DNA of 22,890 nt from an uncultured Eubacteriales bacterium (GTDB lineage: Bacteria > Bacillota > Clostridia > Lachnospirales > Bianqueaceae). The DNA lies in NCBI GenBank assembly GCA_902493345.1, contig CABUPM010000028.1, positions 1 through 22,890 of the forward strand. The letters run 5' to 3'. Of this stretch, positions 6,453-14,912 are shown one piece after another. Each line of letters opens with the position of its first letter. The first letter of the stretch is position 1. The notes under the pieces were generated by a model. That model searched no databases. It was not told the origin of the DNA and saw only the letters and a program-made list of their open reading frames with translations. The position numbers and the translations under genes are program-made.

Positions 6453-8000
6453 TTAGTCCTCCACTCCTCTCGTTGACGGGTTAAATGCATCGCGCAGTCC
6501 GTTGCCGAACAGATTAAACGAAATCAGCAGCAGAGCGAAATAAATTGCCGGGAAGAACATCGCGTGCGGAGATGTCGTCATGGCTGTCTGTCCCTGGCTC
6601 ATCAACGTACCGATACTGGTGCCTGCCAGCTCCTGAAGGTTGATGATGCCCAGATAGGTCAGGTTGGTCTCGGAACTGATAACGCTGGGAATAATCAGCG
6701 CGCAACTCGTAATAATCGTTCCCAAGGAGTTCGGGAAAATATGCTTGAACATCAGACGCTTATCCGATGCTCCCAGAGTCCTGGCCGCATGTACAAATTC
6801 CTGATTTTTGAAACGGTAGAACTGTTTACGGGTCAGGGCCGCCATATTGATCCATCCGGTCAGTACAAACGCGAAGAGGAAGGACGGAACAACACCTACC
6901 TTCTGTGCCAGATGCAGTTGGAACAAGGTTGCCACTACGATAAAAGGTACTCCGGACAGAATATCGCAGATTCGGTCCATTACCATATCGATCCGGCCGC
7001 CGTAATATCCCTGGATCGCACCGTAGATCGCGCCGATCGTCAGGTTGATCGCCGATACCAGAATCGCGAAAATCAGGGAGAATCTGGATCCGATGCCGAT
7101 ACCGGCAAAAAGATCCTGTCCCAATGTATTGGTGCCGAAGATATAGAACGGCTCATTTCCGTTCATGTAGATATAATAGTTATAGTAGCAGACACGGCAC
7201 TGTACAGAGCCGGATTTTCTTGCGCTGTAAATGTAGCTGCCGTCATCACCCTCGATTCGGATGCTGTTATAAGGAGCACCCTCAATACCGCTGTTGGTAG
7301 AATATACCGGAACAAAATCGCCGTTTTCATCCAGTACAGCAGCACCCTTGGAATCTACCTGATACCAGATATTTGGGTTATCCGTAATATCGGAGATCGC
7401 GCTGGGCTCTACGTACGGATAAATTACCTGAATACCTGTCTCGTTCTGGAATTGCTGGATCTTCTCAAACTCCGAATAAGAAAATACTCGGTATACAATA
7501 CCTGTCTCATAATACTTATTGGTTTCCAGTGTATAGGAATACGTGGTTCTGTCCTGACCGCGGTATTTCGCCGTTGTCGCAACCGTACCTACAACCTTAA
7601 TAACAGGATCCATTCCTGTCTCCGTCGCGATTCCCTTCCAGTAATTCATCTGAACTTCATTCTGGCTGGACCTGGTAACCGCGCCATCAAAAATTCCCAG
7701 ATTCATATCCGCAATGGAACGGACAAACGGGGGCGCATTGGTATATACCTGATCCTTATCCGTCATATCATATGGAGAGATGATCGGCGCAACAATTGTA
7801 AATAATACCAGAAACGCCAAAATATAGGCAGCAATAACAGAAGACTTGTTCTTCTTAAACCGCAGCAGTGCGTCTGCAAAAAAGCTGCGTGTCTTGGTCT
7901 CCAGCTTTGTATCATGAAGCTTGGCATCCAACTGTGCAAAAGCAAATTTTTCCTGAGGAATATGCTCGTATTCCATATTGTTCTGATTCTGTATGCTCAT
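6453..8000 (-). CDS. oppC: Peptide ABC importer permease, OppC/DppC type, with large extracellular insert
   Basis: A membrane permease of 515 residues where about 300 is normal. After a cytoplasmic N-terminus (1-52), TM1 covers about 54-73. The segment from about 78 to 287 then forms a soluble region rich in Tyr, Asn, Asp and Thr, which the topology puts outside the cell. It contains a close cysteine pair, Cys268 and Cys271. The normal OppC sequence resumes at FGTNTLGQDLF (288-298), the usual GTDxxGRD site. Further membrane segments lie at about 306-328, 350-368, 371-390, 432-450 and 480-500. The ATPase-coupling EAA loop is AARTLGASDKRLMFKHIFPN (405-424). Start and oppB stop overlap as ATGA, typical of coupled permease genes. 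Confidence 0.92.
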   Translation of the reverse strand: MSIQNQNNMEYEHIPQEKFAFAQLDAKLHDTKLETKTRSFFADALLRFKKNKSSVIAAYILAFLVLFTIVAPIISPYDMTDKDQVYTNAPPFVRSIADMNLGIFDGAVTRSSQNEVQMNYWKGIATETGMDPVIKVVGTVATTAKYRGQDRTTYSYTLETNKYYETGIVYRVFSYSEFEKIQQFQNETGIQVIYPYVEPSAISDITDNPNIWYQVDSKGAAVLDENGDFVPVYSTNSGIEGAPYNSIRIEGDDGSYIYSARKSGSVQCRVCYYNYYIYMNGNEPFYIFGTNTLGQDLFAGIGIGSRFSLIFAILVSAINLTIGAIYGAIQGYYGGRIDMVMDRICDILSGVPFIVVATLFQLHLAQKVGVVPSFLFAFVLTGWINMAALTRKQFYRFKNQEFVHAARTLGASDKRLMFKHIFPNSLGTIITSCALIIPSVISSETNLTYLGIINLQELAGTSIGTLMSQGQTAMTTSPHAMFFPAIYFALLLISFNLFGNGLRDAFNPSTRGVED

Positions 8001-8950
8001 TTCTTCGACCCCATTCTGATTCGCGGATCAATGAATCCGTAACTAATATCCACTATGATCGCCGCCAAAAGTCCGATAACGGTATAGAATACAGTAATCA
8101 GCATAAACAGCGGGTAATCCAGTCCTACAATGGAGTTCAGATACAGTCCGCCGACACCCGGTACGGAGAAGATCTTCTCAATAATCAGCGAACCGCTCAT
8201 GATACCGATAAATTGTCCGAAGATGGACGGCAGTACGACTACCATACAGTTTTTAAGCGCATGGCGCACTGTCGCCTGCGCACGGGTCAATCCCTTGGTT
8301 CTTGCCAAAAGCATAAACTCACTGGTCAGAACCTCTGTCAACTCCGCACGAGTCGTTCTGGTAAATCCCGCGATTACACCCAGGGACAGAGACAATACCG
8401 GCGGAATCATACTCACAAACATGGGCCATGAAAACCAGTCCGTTCCCGACTTCATCAGGAATGGCAGCCACCCAAGCTTATAGGACAGAAAATACTGTAT
8501 CAAAAAGGCATATACAAAAGAAGGCACTGAAATCAACACCATCGTCAAGGTCGAAATTGTGTGATCTATCCATGTATTCTTCTTAAGCGCCGCCCAAATT
8601 CCCAAAAGAATTCCGATCGGAATACTAAAAAGGATCGAATACAGATTTACCACCATCGTTGCCGGAAGCTTCTGAATAAAGATTCCCGCAACATCCTGTC
8701 CAAAGAACAGTACATCGCTGACGCCCCAGTCGCCCTTGGTAAAAACGTCTCGCAAGAAGATACCGAACTGCACCAGATAGGGCAGATTATAGCCAGCCGC
8801 TTCACGGCGTGCTTCAACAATCGCAGCCTTCGGATCACCCGGCGGCAGCTGCGCCGGCGGCAACATTCGGATCAGAACAAAGCACATCAATGTGATGATA
8901 AAAAGCGTCATCAACATCAGCAAAAGTCTTTTTATCGTATACTTAACCAT
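7997..8950 (-). CDS. oppB: Peptide ABC importer permease, OppB/DppB type
   Basis: This partner permease has 317 residues, the normal family length, so unlike the other parts of the transporter it is not enlarged. TM1 (about 7-28) is followed by an extracellular loop with PPGDPKAAI, then the core of five further membrane segments. The EAA-type coupling loop is around LLARTKGLTRAQATVRHALKN, and the C-terminus has the family motif VPGVGGLYLNSIVGLDYP ahead of the last segment and DPRIRMG. I chose ATG 8950 because GGAGG lies five bases before it. An in-frame TTG at 8983 would add 11 residues (MAERMNRLEET) that contain the ribosome site itself, so it is unlikely. The gene is separated from the binding-protein gene by 177 bases holding two hairpins. 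Confidence 0.92.
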   Translation of the reverse strand: MVKYTIKRLLLMLMTLFIITLMCFVLIRMLPPAQLPPGDPKAAIVEARREAAGYNLPYLVQFGIFLRDVFTKGDWGVSDVLFFGQDVAGIFIQKLPATMVVNLYSILFSIPIGILLGIWAALKKNTWIDHTISTLTMVLISVPSFVYAFLIQYFLSYKLGWLPFLMKSGTDWFSWPMFVSMIPPVLSLSLGVIAGFTRTTRAELTEVLTSEFMLLARTKGLTRAQATVRHALKNCMVVVLPSIFGQFIGIMSGSLIIEKIFSVPGVGGLYLNSIVGLDYPLFMLITVFYTVIGLLAAIIVDISYGFIDPRIRMGSKK

Positions 8951-9013
8951 AGTTTCCTCCAACCTATTCATGCGCTCAGCCAACGACAGTTCTCAGGCAC
9001 AAATATTTGTTCT

Positions 9014-9065
9014 TATAACAGCAAAATATTGCCGGAGCGATATACTGCAATATTTTGCTGTTATA
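9014..9065 (-). repeat. Perfect 19-base-pair inverted repeat between oppA-type and oppB genes
   Basis: The arms 9014-9032 and 9047-9065 are exactly complementary over 19 bases with a 14-base loop. In the transcript (minus strand) this forms a long A/U-rich hairpin downstream of the binding-protein gene. It is not followed by a long T run (the next bases are AGAACAAATATTTG), so it is more likely an RNA-stabilising or processing hairpin, or a leaky terminator, than a full stop. Such hairpins often keep binding-protein mRNA in excess over permease mRNA. Confidence 0.85.
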
Positions 9066-9075
9066 CCTTGATTAT

Positions 9076-9106
9076 ACGGAACGGTCCCCTAAGGGGACCG
9101 CTCCGT
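9076..9106 (-). repeat. GC-rich hairpin just after the binding-protein gene
   Basis: Arms ACGGA-A-CGGTCCCC (9076-9089) and GGGGACCG-C-TCCGT (9093-9106) pair over 13 base pairs with one A/C mismatch and a three-base loop. It lies 21 bases after the stop of the binding-protein gene in the transcript. No T run follows, so it looks like a barrier to 3' exonucleases rather than a terminator. It acts beside the 19-base-pair hairpin at 9014-9065. Confidence 0.8.
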
Positions 9107-9127
9107 TGTAAGTCCGTTACTTGTGAA

Positions 9128-11701
9128 TTAATAGGTCAGCTCGCCGCCCTGGCTCGCAACATAAGCTGCCCACTCAGCGTCATCATAGTTGTACTTCAGA
9201 TATTCAATACCGCCAAAGCTCAGTACCGGATTGAACTCATCTACAACATAGTATGCCTTCTGGCTCAGCAGCTGTACAGAAGCGTTCTGAAGCATCGGAA
9301 TGTAGTCGTAGGTCTGCAGAATAGAACCTTCGATTGCAGCCAGAATATTCAGTCTCAGTTCCTGATCAGCAACACCATTACCAAAGTTGTACTCAACGCC
9401 ATTAGAAGTTACGGTCGTACCATTCAGAGCGTCAGACCACTGCTTCAGGTTCAGGGTTACATCCGTACCGTTTACATTGATGGTCAGATCGGTAGCGGTT
9501 GCGTCGAACCAGTTTGCGTCATACTGCTTGGAAGGATTGGTGTACAGATCTGTCAAGCTGAACGGATTCATACGAGATCCCTGCCATCCTGCCAGTACGG
9601 TATCTGCCAGGCCCTGACGGATCTTGTTGGACCAATCATTACCGTAAGGAGCAGACTTAACAAACTTAATCTTGCCTTCGAACGGAGTACCAACGGTAAC
9701 TTCGCTCATCTTCTCATTCAGGTAATCGATGGTCTGCGTCATGAAATCACTGTCCGCAGCCAGAGCATACTCAATCGTAACAGTCTGATCAGAGATGCCG
9801 TCACCATCTGCATCGGTAATGTAACCAGCTGCGATTGCTTCGTCAAATGCCTGCTTGTACAGTTCCTTGGCAACCTGCGGATCATAACCGGTGATAGAAG
9901 AAACAGCTTCATCCAGATTAGCGAAGGAAGCGGTATCTACAGAGTAGAAATCACACAGAACTTCCTTAGCTGCATCCGTACTGCGGTAGCGAGCACCTGT
10001 ATCCGGATCGTAAATGTACAGATTACCAATCAGGCCGTATGCACCGGAGCGAGCCGGAGAAACGGTTGCAGCAAACTGCTCCTTATCATAGGTAACGGCA
10101 ACCGCCTGACGGAAGGTCTTCAGAGACAGAGCCTGAATATCGGTCGTAGTTGTATCGAAACCATCGCTCTTCTCACGGCTGTCCAGAGCGGACTTATAAC
10201 CGTTCAGGATCAGGAAGTAGATTGTCTCAGCTTCAACAGAATGAGCGTATTCGCTGTTTCTGTAGGTTGCGAAATCATCAGAGCCCAGAGCATAGGTCAT
10301 CAGCTCACCCTTCAGGAACATCATCTTCTGAGTAGAAGACTCTGCTACAACCTGAGTATCGATTACATCGGTCATGTACATATCATAGGTCTTACCATCG
10401 GTAGGATCAACGTACTGATGCTGTCCATCGGTATAGCCATACCAAGTCTCGTTACGCTCGAAGCGCATAGACTTGCCACTCTGATACTCGGTCATCTTGT
10501 AAGGACCATAGCTCAGAGTCGTCTCAACACTGGTGTTGTAAGTGGAAGTCCATACATCGCCGTTCTGCTTCAGGCAGCTCTCATACAGATCTTCGTTTAC
10601 GATCCAGTTGCTGCTCAGAGAATACAGCAGATCAAAACCTGCCAGAGACTTGCCGAATACCAGAGTGATCTGATAGTCACCTGTCTTGTAGCAACCAACG
10701 GTGCTGAAATCAACACCATCCGGATATGCGAAGCCATAGTATACTTCATCCGGGAAATAGCTCTGGCCAGTCGCGATGCTGTCTGCATCGTCGCCATAGC
10801 ACAGCGGATAGAATGTCCACATCTCGTTCAGTGTCAGAGGAGTTTCTACAGTCTCATCTGCTGCGTCCAGAGAAAGGGCCTCAGAATTGACAGTGGATCC
10901 GTCGAACGGATTGTTCTCGAAGTCATAAGCTGCGCCAAAAGAGTAACTCCAGTTGATGTACGCAGGAGTATCACCGTACTTTTCCAAGAACTCTTCGATT
11001 GTGGCAATGCCTTCACGCTCCATCATGGCAGCTACGCTAACCGGTGTAGTGTTGCCCTGGTTTGCATAGTTCTCTGCGCCTGCGATAACCATATCGCCGC
11101 TGTAGTAGTCAGATGCGCGATAGTTGATCAGATCCGGATCCAGCAGGCGCTTCATGGAATATACATAAGTATCAGCATTGATCGGGGTACCGTCTTCCCA
11201 AACAGCCTTGGGGTTCAGGTCAATCGTGTACGCATATCCTGCAGTCGCAGACTCAGGAATGTTGAACTCCGGATGCTCTGCCTTTACCTGCTCGGTAACA
11301 TCTACCGGCTCACTTGCAGCCATCTCCGGGATGATCTTGTAGCCGCTGTAGGCTTCCTTGCCCTCAACCGCATGCAGTTCATCGTTAAATACAAATCCGT
11401 ACAGACCTACGCGAATACCGCCGGTATCGCTCGGATATGCATCATCCGTTGTCTGATACGTATGAGGGTTCCAGTTTGTAGCCAGCTGGCTTACAGCATC
11501 TGTATAGGTGTAAACGCCAGCTTCGCCTGTCAGGCCTTCGTCCATGCTGTCGTCCGATGTGCTATCGGCCGAAGTACTGGACTCAGCTGCAGTGCTGCTG
11601 TCCGTAGCTGCACTGCTGTTGGCCGGGGTGCTGCTGCATCCTGCCAGAATGCTGGAAGCGAGCATTGCTGCTACGAGAAGAAATGCTAACATTTTCTTCA
11701 T
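9128..11701 (-). CDS. Peptide-type (family 5) ABC transporter substrate-binding lipoprotein, oversized
   Basis: This is the extracellular receptor of the importer and the first gene of its operon. A lipoprotein signal peptide ends in the lipobox LAGC (Cys22), so the mature protein is anchored by lipid. A Ser/Thr/Asp/Ala-rich linker (about 23-56) follows. Family-5 features include NWNPHTYQTTDDAY (about 76-89), LNPKAVWEDGTPINADTYVYSMKRL (in parts, 162-187) and LSYGPYKMTEYQSGKSMRF (about 396-414). At 857 residues it is about 300 longer than typical OppA/DppA, with extra stretches around 200-340 and 700-790. A calcium-loop-like motif DADGDGISD sits at 630-638. ATG has AGGAGG about 11 bases before it. 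Many preferred codons suggest high expression. The ligand cannot be named from sequence. Confidence 0.9.
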   Translation of the reverse strand: MKKMLAFLLVAAMLASSILAGCSSTPANSSAATDSSTAAESSTSADSTSDDSMDEGLTGEAGVYTYTDAVSQLATNWNPHTYQTTDDAYPSDTGGIRVGLYGFVFNDELHAVEGKEAYSGYKIIPEMAASEPVDVTEQVKAEHPEFNIPESATAGYAYTIDLNPKAVWEDGTPINADTYVYSMKRLLDPDLINYRASDYYSGDMVIAGAENYANQGNTTPVSVAAMMEREGIATIEEFLEKYGDTPAYINWSYSFGAAYDFENNPFDGSTVNSEALSLDAADETVETPLTLNEMWTFYPLCYGDDADSIATGQSYFPDEVYYGFAYPDGVDFSTVGCYKTGDYQITLVFGKSLAGFDLLYSLSSNWIVNEDLYESCLKQNGDVWTSTYNTSVETTLSYGPYKMTEYQSGKSMRFERNETWYGYTDGQHQYVDPTDGKTYDMYMTDVIDTQVVAESSTQKMMFLKGELMTYALGSDDFATYRNSEYAHSVEAETIYFLILNGYKSALDSREKSDGFDTTTTDIQALSLKTFRQAVAVTYDKEQFAATVSPARSGAYGLIGNLYIYDPDTGARYRSTDAAKEVLCDFYSVDTASFANLDEAVSSITGYDPQVAKELYKQAFDEAIAAGYITDADGDGISDQTVTIEYALAADSDFMTQTIDYLNEKMSEVTVGTPFEGKIKFVKSAPYGNDWSNKIRQGLADTVLAGWQGSRMNPFSLTDLYTNPSKQYDANWFDATATDLTINVNGTDVTLNLKQWSDALNGTTVTSNGVEYNFGNGVADQELRLNILAAIEGSILQTYDYIPMLQNASVQLLSQKAYYVVDEFNPVLSFGGIEYLKYNYDDAEWAAYVASQGGELTY

Positions 11702-11725
11702 TCTTCTTTTTCCTCCTTTTTAGTA

Positions 11726-11772
11726 TCCGGCTGAAGCCGGACCCATTCTCCGCATCTATATATTTTATGCGG
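11726..11772 (-). promoter_or_regulatory. Structured leader of the opp operon
   Basis: The roughly 100-base leader between the promoter and the binding-protein gene holds two hairpins: CCGCAT/ATGCGG (11750-11755 with 11767-11772) and TCCGGCT/AGCCGGA (11726-11732 with 11735-11741). The second ends a few bases before the AGGAGG. I recognise no riboswitch class. They may tune mRNA stability or ribosome access. Confidence 0.5.
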
Positions 11773-11807
11773 TTACCTCTGCCCCACGGGAACAATAGGT
11801 TAGATTT

Positions 11808-11835
11808 ATTATATCATTCTTCTGCATTTTGTCAA
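11808..11835 (-). promoter_or_regulatory. Sigma-A promoter of the opp operon
   Basis: On the minus strand, a perfect -35 TTGACA (11835-11830), a 16-base spacer and a perfect -10 TATAAT (11813-11808). It should be one of the strongest promoters in the window. Transcription starts near 11801, about 100 bases before the binding-protein gene. Confidence 0.9.
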
Positions 11836-11890
11836 TACTAAAAATTCATTTTTTGCCAAAATTTCGCCATAAATCAGCCCAAGCTTCTCC

Positions 11891-11937
11891 TCTAAAAAAG
11901 AATTTGCAGTACATTGTTGTTTTCCTGCAAATTCTTT
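11891..11937 (-). terminator. Intrinsic terminator after the SNF2 helicase gene
   Basis: A 13-base-pair perfect stem (11897-11909 with 11925-11937) has a 15-base loop and is followed by TTTTTT on the minus strand. It starts 16 bases after the helicase stop codon and closes the efflux/helicase operon. Confidence 0.9.
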
Positions 11938-11952
11938 ATAATATAATTTGTT

Positions 11953-14892
11953 CTACTGTAATATCTCTTCCAACATCTTTGGAGACAGGTACTCCATGGA
12001 GAATTGCTCCTCCGAAATGATCTGTTTGGATAGCTGCTGCTTGCTCTCCTGCATCTCCAGAATGCGTTCTTCAATCGTATTTTTTGCGATCAGCCGAAAA
12101 ACTGTCACCTTGTGCTTCTGGCCGATCCTGTAGGCTCGGTCGGTTGCCTGATTCTGCGCCGCCAGATTCCACCACGGATCATAATGAATTACGATATCGG
12201 CAGCTGTAAGGTTCAGACCCGTTCCGCCCGCCTTAAGAGAGATGAGAAAGATCTGCGTGTCATCCACATGAAAGTCTCGAACCATTTCCGCCCGCTTTTC
12301 TTTCTGTACGGAACCAGTGAGCATATAATAGGTAATTCCCTGTTTTTGCAGCTGCTCGGCCAGGATCTCCAGCATGGAAGTAAACTGGGAGAAGATCAAT
12401 ACCTTATGTCCTCCGCCGACAGCCTCTCCTACCAGCTGCATGCAAGCTTCCAGCTTGGCGGATCCGCCGCCGTAATTCTCGTAAATCAATCCCGGATCGC
12501 AGCATACCTGCCGGAGCCTCATAAGCTGCGCCAGAATCTGCAGCTTACTGGGCGTATCCCCTTCTGCATTCAACGATTCTCTCAGCTGATATACTCCCGC
12601 ATCATACAGCTTCCGCTGTTCCTCCTGCATTCCGGCATAGACCGTAATCTCATTCTTATCCGGCAGCTCTTTGAGAACGTCATTCTTAAGCCGACGCAAA
12701 ATAAAGGGACGGATCATACGACGAAGCCGCTCCGCGATCCGATCATCGGCATTCTTAACGATCGGTCCTTCAAATTCCTTCTGGAACTTCGGATAGCTGT
12801 AAAGCATTCCCGGCATCAGGTAATCAAAAATACTCCAAAGCTCACTTAAACGGTTCTCGATCGGTGTTCCTGTCAGAGCAAACCGGCTGACTGCCTGAAT
12901 CTTCTTGACCGAACGCGCGGCCTGCGTCAGATGATTTTTAATCATCTGCGCTTCATCCAGAATCTGATATCGGAACACATGCTCCTGATACAGCGCCAGA
13001 TCTCTCTTTAACAGATCGTAGGACGTAATCAGAATGCATCCGGGCCTCTGCCAGACGCGCCGCAGCTGTTCACTCCGCTCTGCCGCGCTGCCGGCAATCA
13101 CTTCCTTATCCAGTTCCGGCGCGAAACGATCCAGCTCGCTCTGCCAGTTATAGATCAATGACGCCGGGCACACCACCAGCACCGGTTCTGTCTTTTCTGC
13201 CTCTTCCAAACGATAAGCCTGCAGCAGCGTGATCACCTGCAAAGTTTTTCCAAGTCCCATATCATCCGCCAGGATCCCTCCGAATCCCATAGAATCCAGC
13301 GTACGCATCCATTGGTACCCTACTTTTTGGTAATCCCGCAGCGTTTCCTGCATTCCCTGCGGAATCTCGTACTCTCCATCCTCTACCGATTTGATCCGCC
13401 GCACCAGCGCTCGGAATCCCTGATCCCGGGTCATCTGAACACCCTCTCCGCTTCCGCGCAGAACCGCGTCCAGATACGCCGCCCGATACCGTGGCAGCAA
13501 AATCTCTTCCGCTTTCAGATCCTTTCCTGTCAGGTGCAGACCATCCAGAAGCTCGGATATAGTAGACAGCGAATTATCCTCCAGCCGGATAAACTGTCCG
13601 TTTTCCAGACGAAAGAATCGCTTCTTCAGACGGTAGCTCTCCAGAAGTCTTCCCAACTCCTCGTACGGCAGCTCGTCTGAAGTAATCTGTAAACTCAGAA
13701 GATCGCTCTTGATCGAGATTCCCGCGCTCACCCTCGGCGGCCGGCTGATCTTAAGCTTTCTCAGATCCTCTGACATCCAGACCTCTCCGACCTGGGACAG
13801 TACCGCATTGCCTTCCTCCAAGAATTCAAAGAATTCCTCGTCGATGTCCAACGCAAAATATCTTTCTTTGCGGTATATCTTTGGGAAAAAGCGTCGAACC
13901 GCCTGCATAGCGGCGGATTCCCTCGCGACATCCCGATAGGTGTCGCCCAAGCGTACCGGCTCAAAGATATTATAGACCCTATCGCCATACTCTGTCTCCA
14001 AACGGCACAGAAGCATATCGTTTCTACCCTGCTCGATATAAATTCGGACATGCGCCTCCTCCGGTATAAACTCCGTCAGGAGTCCCTCCGGCATGCGTAC
14101 ATCGCAGTAATTTTGCAGGATCGGCAAAACCGATACTCCCAGAACAGCCAAATCCTTTTCCGCAATAAAGAGCTCCTGCTCTTCCGCTCTAGCACACTGA
14201 CGCAGAAAGGCTCCGCAGTCCGCGCTGTACTCCTCTCCGCACAGGTACAATGTATCTCCCACCTGCACAATCAGGCCTTCTGTTCCTTCTTCCAGCAAAA
14301 AGAACTCCGTCTGGACCAGAACCCCTCCGTCACTTTTACTGATATAAACCTCCAGGCGCGGGTCCTCCCGCACCACCTTAAATTCTCTGGGGCGCCCCAT
14401 CTGGATCAAAATCGTTTTGCCAACACAAAGCCCCGCTAACTCCTGTAAAAAACGGGGAGTCAACGGGAGCTTTCTTCGGTTTTCCGGCATCTCCAGCACC
14501 GGGCTTTTCAGCCGTTCCAGCTCCTCCACCATATGCACGCAAAAATCCAACATGGCGAGGCTGTCATGACTGAACGCGCTACGGTCATGAAGAAACTCTA
14601 ATTTTTTGCCATAGCTCACACGGGCATGACGATGAAACTGCTGTACAAACTCAGGAATATCCTTGAGAATATATTTGGTCGTGATTCCAATCCGAAACTC
14701 CACCAATGCTCCTTCCGGCTCAAGATAGAGCACCGGCGAAAGTTCTACCTTTTCTGCGCTTTTGCCCTGAAAATAGCGCGCACTTTCCCGTAAGGCATAT
14801 GACCGCAGCATCTCCTTGCCATACTCCGATGTCACAGGATCCGTTGCCGCCTCTGTTTCCTTACTGTCTGCCGCCCTTACTTCTTCATCCAT
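11953..14892 (-). CDS. SNF2-family DEAD/DEAH-box helicase
   Basis: A superfamily 2 ATPase of the SNF2/Rad54-like group (979 residues) that probably translocates on double-stranded DNA or remodels bound proteins. Its role in bacteria is poorly known. About 60-500 corresponds to the bacterial SNF2-associated region. The motor follows: motif I DDMGLGKT (543-550), Ia VVCPASLIYNW (573-583), II DEAQ (646-649), III ALTGTPIENR (672-681), then in lobe 2 VLIFSQFTSM, LKAGGTGLNL and the motif VI region QATDRAYRIGQ. Clostridial relatives often carry an N-terminal SWIM zinc finger. None is visible here, and there is no room for one before the permease gene. The start follows GAGAGG by ten bases. It lies 20 bases after the permease gene with no terminator between, so it is probably co-transcribed with the exporter. 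Confidence 0.92.
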   Translation of the reverse strand: MDEEVRAADSKETEAATDPVTSEYGKEMLRSYALRESARYFQGKSAEKVELSPVLYLEPEGALVEFRIGITTKYILKDIPEFVQQFHRHARVSYGKKLEFLHDRSAFSHDSLAMLDFCVHMVEELERLKSPVLEMPENRRKLPLTPRFLQELAGLCVGKTILIQMGRPREFKVVREDPRLEVYISKSDGGVLVQTEFFLLEEGTEGLIVQVGDTLYLCGEEYSADCGAFLRQCARAEEQELFIAEKDLAVLGVSVLPILQNYCDVRMPEGLLTEFIPEEAHVRIYIEQGRNDMLLCRLETEYGDRVYNIFEPVRLGDTYRDVARESAAMQAVRRFFPKIYRKERYFALDIDEEFFEFLEEGNAVLSQVGEVWMSEDLRKLKISRPPRVSAGISIKSDLLSLQITSDELPYEELGRLLESYRLKKRFFRLENGQFIRLEDNSLSTISELLDGLHLTGKDLKAEEILLPRYRAAYLDAVLRGSGEGVQMTRDQGFRALVRRIKSVEDGEYEIPQGMQETLRDYQKVGYQWMRTLDSMGFGGILADDMGLGKTLQVITLLQAYRLEEAEKTEPVLVVCPASLIYNWQSELDRFAPELDKEVIAGSAAERSEQLRRVWQRPGCILITSYDLLKRDLALYQEHVFRYQILDEAQMIKNHLTQAARSVKKIQAVSRFALTGTPIENRLSELWSIFDYLMPGMLYSYPKFQKEFEGPIVKNADDRIAERLRRMIRPFILRRLKNDVLKELPDKNEITVYAGMQEEQRKLYDAGVYQLRESLNAEGDTPSKLQILAQLMRLRQVCCDPGLIYENYGGGSAKLEACMQLVGEAVGGGHKVLIFSQFTSMLEILAEQLQKQGITYYMLTGSVQKEKRAEMVRDFHVDDTQIFLISLKAGGTGLNLTAADIVIHYDPWWNLAAQNQATDRAYRIGQKHKVTVFRLIAKNTIEERILEMQESKQQLSKQIISEEQFSMEYLSPKMLEEILQ

Positions 14893-14912
14893 AGCATCAG
14901 CGCCTCTCTTGT

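Noticed and set aside
6564..7805. A 413-codon plus-strand open frame
   Set aside because: It is antisense to oppC, with no ribosome site and no recognisable family.
9071..9076. TATAAT on the minus strand between receptor and oppB genes, as an internal promoter
   Set aside because: The 17-base upstream position reads GGTCCC, inside the GC hairpin. No -35 fits, so I do not call a promoter.
8561..11689. A 1042-codon open frame on the plus strand opposite the receptor gene
   Set aside because: It is exactly antisense to a well-supported lipoprotein gene with strong codon bias, which keeps stops out of the opposite frame. It has no ribosome site and a composition rich in Ile, Arg, Cys and Ser without domain patterns.
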